A DNA stretch of 7,342 nucleotides from RPQJ01 sp035691185 (GTDB taxonomy: Bacteria > Pseudomonadota > Gammaproteobacteria > Steroidobacterales > Steroidobacteraceae), in contig DASSJN010000042.1 in assembly GCA_035691185.1 (NCBI GenBank), forward strand, positions 1 through 7,342, given 5' to 3'. A program made the translations under genes and the position numbers. How positions within the stretch are numbered: position 1 is the first letter of the stretch; every line of letters starts with the position of its first letter. Under the pieces are notes generated by a model. The model was not told the origin of the DNA and did not search any database. It saw nothing but the letters and a program-made list of their open reading frames with translations. This document shows positions 6,474 through 7,342 of the stretch, one piece after another.

Positions 6474-6746
6474 TCAGCCGGCGTGATTCTGCATCATGAG
6501 CCCGGTGCCGCCGCGCGAGACGTGCGCGACGACGGCGGTGCGACGATGCAGCTTGGTCACGGTGCCGAGGCTGATGGCGAAGGCGAGGTCGACGGTCTGC
6601 CCCTTCCGCAGGCCCATGTCGCCGGTCTCGACGAAGACGCCCGTGGCGCTCAGGTTGCGCGCCTTGCAGAGACGGTGGCGCTTGCCCGGCAGCAACACGT
6701 ACACGGTCGTCCGGGCCCTGTGACGCGTCGTGAGTCTTCTCTCCAC
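6474..6746 (-). CDS. PilZ-domain protein (predicted cyclic-di-GMP binding)
   Basis: A single small PilZ domain, about 90 aa with no other domain, signal peptide or membrane segment. The c-di-GMP signature is visible: RRLTTR (RRxxxR) at residues 3-8, followed about 22 residues later by NLSATG (N/DxSxxG) at 31-36, and the final strand GGTGLMM. Such proteins bind c-di-GMP and act on a partner; the partner cannot be read here. The GTG at 6746-6744 is preferred: it gives a start of M-E-RR, as is common for the family, and has a purine-rich GAGAAGAG upstream. A longer form from TTG at 6788 (104 aa) is possible, but that TTG overlaps a likely -10 element. It lies upstream of the ATPase operon on the same strand, separated by 161 bases, so co-transcription is possible but unproven. 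Confidence 0.75.
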   Translation of the reverse strand: MERRLTTRHRARTTVYVLLPGKRHRLCKARNLSATGVFVETGDMGLRKGQTVDLAFAISLGTVTKLHRRTAVVAHVSRGGTGLMMQNHAG

Positions 6747-6787
6747 TTCAGCTCTTCTCGTTATGGTGATGGAGGTTGTCGCGCGCA

Positions 6788-6793
6788 ATTATG
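6788..6793 (-). promoter_or_regulatory. Candidate -10 element of the PilZ gene
   Basis: CATAAT on the minus strand matches TATAAT at five of six bases and lies in a locally less GC-rich patch, about 40 bases before the preferred GTG start. No good -35 is seen at 17 bases, so the call is tentative. Confidence 0.35.
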
Positions 6794-6862
6794 CACTTCG
6801 TGCGGCCGGAGTGAAGAGCGGAAAAGACGACGTTCGCGCGTTATGTCGCTTCGCGTCTCGGG

Positions 6863-6868
6863 TATGCT
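6863..6868 (+). promoter_or_regulatory. Candidate -10 element of murI
   Basis: TATGCT, four of six bases to the consensus TATAAT, in GGGTATGCTGCG, 22 bases before the preferred ATG of murI. It would give a leader of roughly 15 bases. The matching -35 is weak. If real, it excludes the two earlier in-frame ATGs of murI. Confidence 0.35.
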
Positions 6869-6890
6869 GCGCGGCGTCGGGAAACCTTAC

Positions 6891-7342
6891 ATGCAACGAC
6901 CGCAAACGGGCGCTCCAGCGGCGCAGCGCGACCCCTCGATCGGCGTGTTCGACTCGGGCGTCGGCGGGCTCACCGTGCTGCGTGCGCTGCTCGAGCGCCT
7001 GCCGCACGAGGACTTCCTCTACCTCGGCGACACCGCGCGGCTGCCTTACGGCACGAAGAGTCCGGGTTCGATCCGGCAGTACTCGCTGCAGGCGGCGCGA
7101 CAGCTGCACGCGCGCGGCGTGAAGTGCCTGGTCGTCGCGTGCAACACGGCCTCGGCCATCGCGCTCGAGGCGCTCACGCAGGAGTTCGCACCGGTTCCGG
7201 TGATCGGCGTGCTCGACCCGGGGGCCGCCGCGGCGTGCCGTGCGACGCGGCGCGGACGGATCGCGGTGCTCGCGACCGAGAGCACGGTGCGGGGCGGCGC
7301 GTACCAGGCAGCCATCGCGCGCCGGCTGCCCGGCGCAGTCGT
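6891..7342 (+). CDS. murI: Glutamate racemase, N-terminal part (runs off right edge)
   Basis: Interconverts L- and D-glutamate in the cytoplasm to supply D-Glu for peptidoglycan; cofactor-independent. 150 codons are in the window and the frame is open at the edge, out of about 270-290 expected. Motifs in order: IGVFDSGVGGLTVL (17-30) with D21 and S22; LGDTARLPYGTKS (45-57); VVACNTASA (81-89) with catalytic C84; VIGVLDPGA (104-112); and IAVLATESTVRGGAYQ (124-139). The second catalytic Cys (GCTH motif) lies outside. Three in-frame ATGs exist, at 6843, 6864 and 6891. The last is preferred: GGGAAA lies about 6 bases upstream, the extra residues are not family-like, and the upstream ATGs overlap a candidate -10. 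It is divergent from the PilZ gene and functionally unrelated to the ATPase. Confidence 0.95.
   Translation, partial: MQRPQTGAPAAQRDPSIGVFDSGVGGLTVLRALLERLPHEDFLYLGDTARLPYGTKSPGSIRQYSLQAARQLHARGVKCLVVACNTASAIALEALTQEFAPVPVIGVLDPGAAAACRATRRGRIAVLATESTVRGGAYQAAIARRLPGAV

Noticed and set aside
6440..6475. Bulged GGG-TCT / AGA-G-CCC stem just after the PilZ stop as a terminator
   Set aside because: The stem needs a bulge, has a tiny loop and no following U-tract, so it cannot be supported as an intrinsic terminator.
6730..7122. Plus-strand 130-codon frame across the PilZ/murI boundary
   Set aside because: It is out of frame with murI and spans the divergent promoter region; the translation has no motif.
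1..7342. CRISPR array, IS element, tRNA/rRNA gene or defence system
   Set aside because: No regularly spaced repeats, transposase motifs, tRNA-like cloverleaf or defence-gene domains were found; the coding space is filled by the ATPase subunits, a PilZ gene and murI.

Overview
The window is a very GC-rich bacterial segment holding most of a V/A-type (rotary) ATPase operon on the minus strand. A short PilZ-domain gene lies upstream of it on the same strand, and the 5' part of murI (glutamate racemase) runs out of the right edge on the plus strand. High GC, GTG and TTG starts, a PilZ protein and murI fit a Gram-negative, perhaps proteobacterial, genome. That taxonomic guess is inference only; no rRNA or species marker is present.

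Layout, read in the operon's direction (right to left): PilZ gene (6746-6474); a 161-base spacer with a hairpin and a 14-bp palindrome; then subunits G/H (6312-5980), C (5983-5219), I/a (5222-3387), K/c (3390-3037), F (3035-2736), E (2739-2086), catalytic A (2089-338) and the N-terminus of B (348 to the left edge). Subunit D is the only core subunit not seen and would be expected just past the left edge. Every junction inside the operon is a 4-base or 11-base overlap or a 1-base gap, so the genes are almost certainly one translationally coupled transcript. On the plus strand murI starts near 6891, divergent from the PilZ gene.

Together the products build a rotary enzyme: A3B3 head (A catalytic), central stalk F (plus D and C), peripheral stalks E/G, the membrane stator I with its proton half-channels, and the c-ring of K. 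The c subunit has the ion-binding Glu but lacks the polar ligands of the sodium-type c-ring used for comparison, so a proton enzyme is the better guess. Points that stand out: the gene order G-C-I-K-F-E-A-B differs from the Thermus and Enterococcus order, subunit C is short, and subunit A carries a P-loop and a C-terminal motif unlike the Thermus enzyme. I see a divergent version of a known machine rather than a wholly new system.
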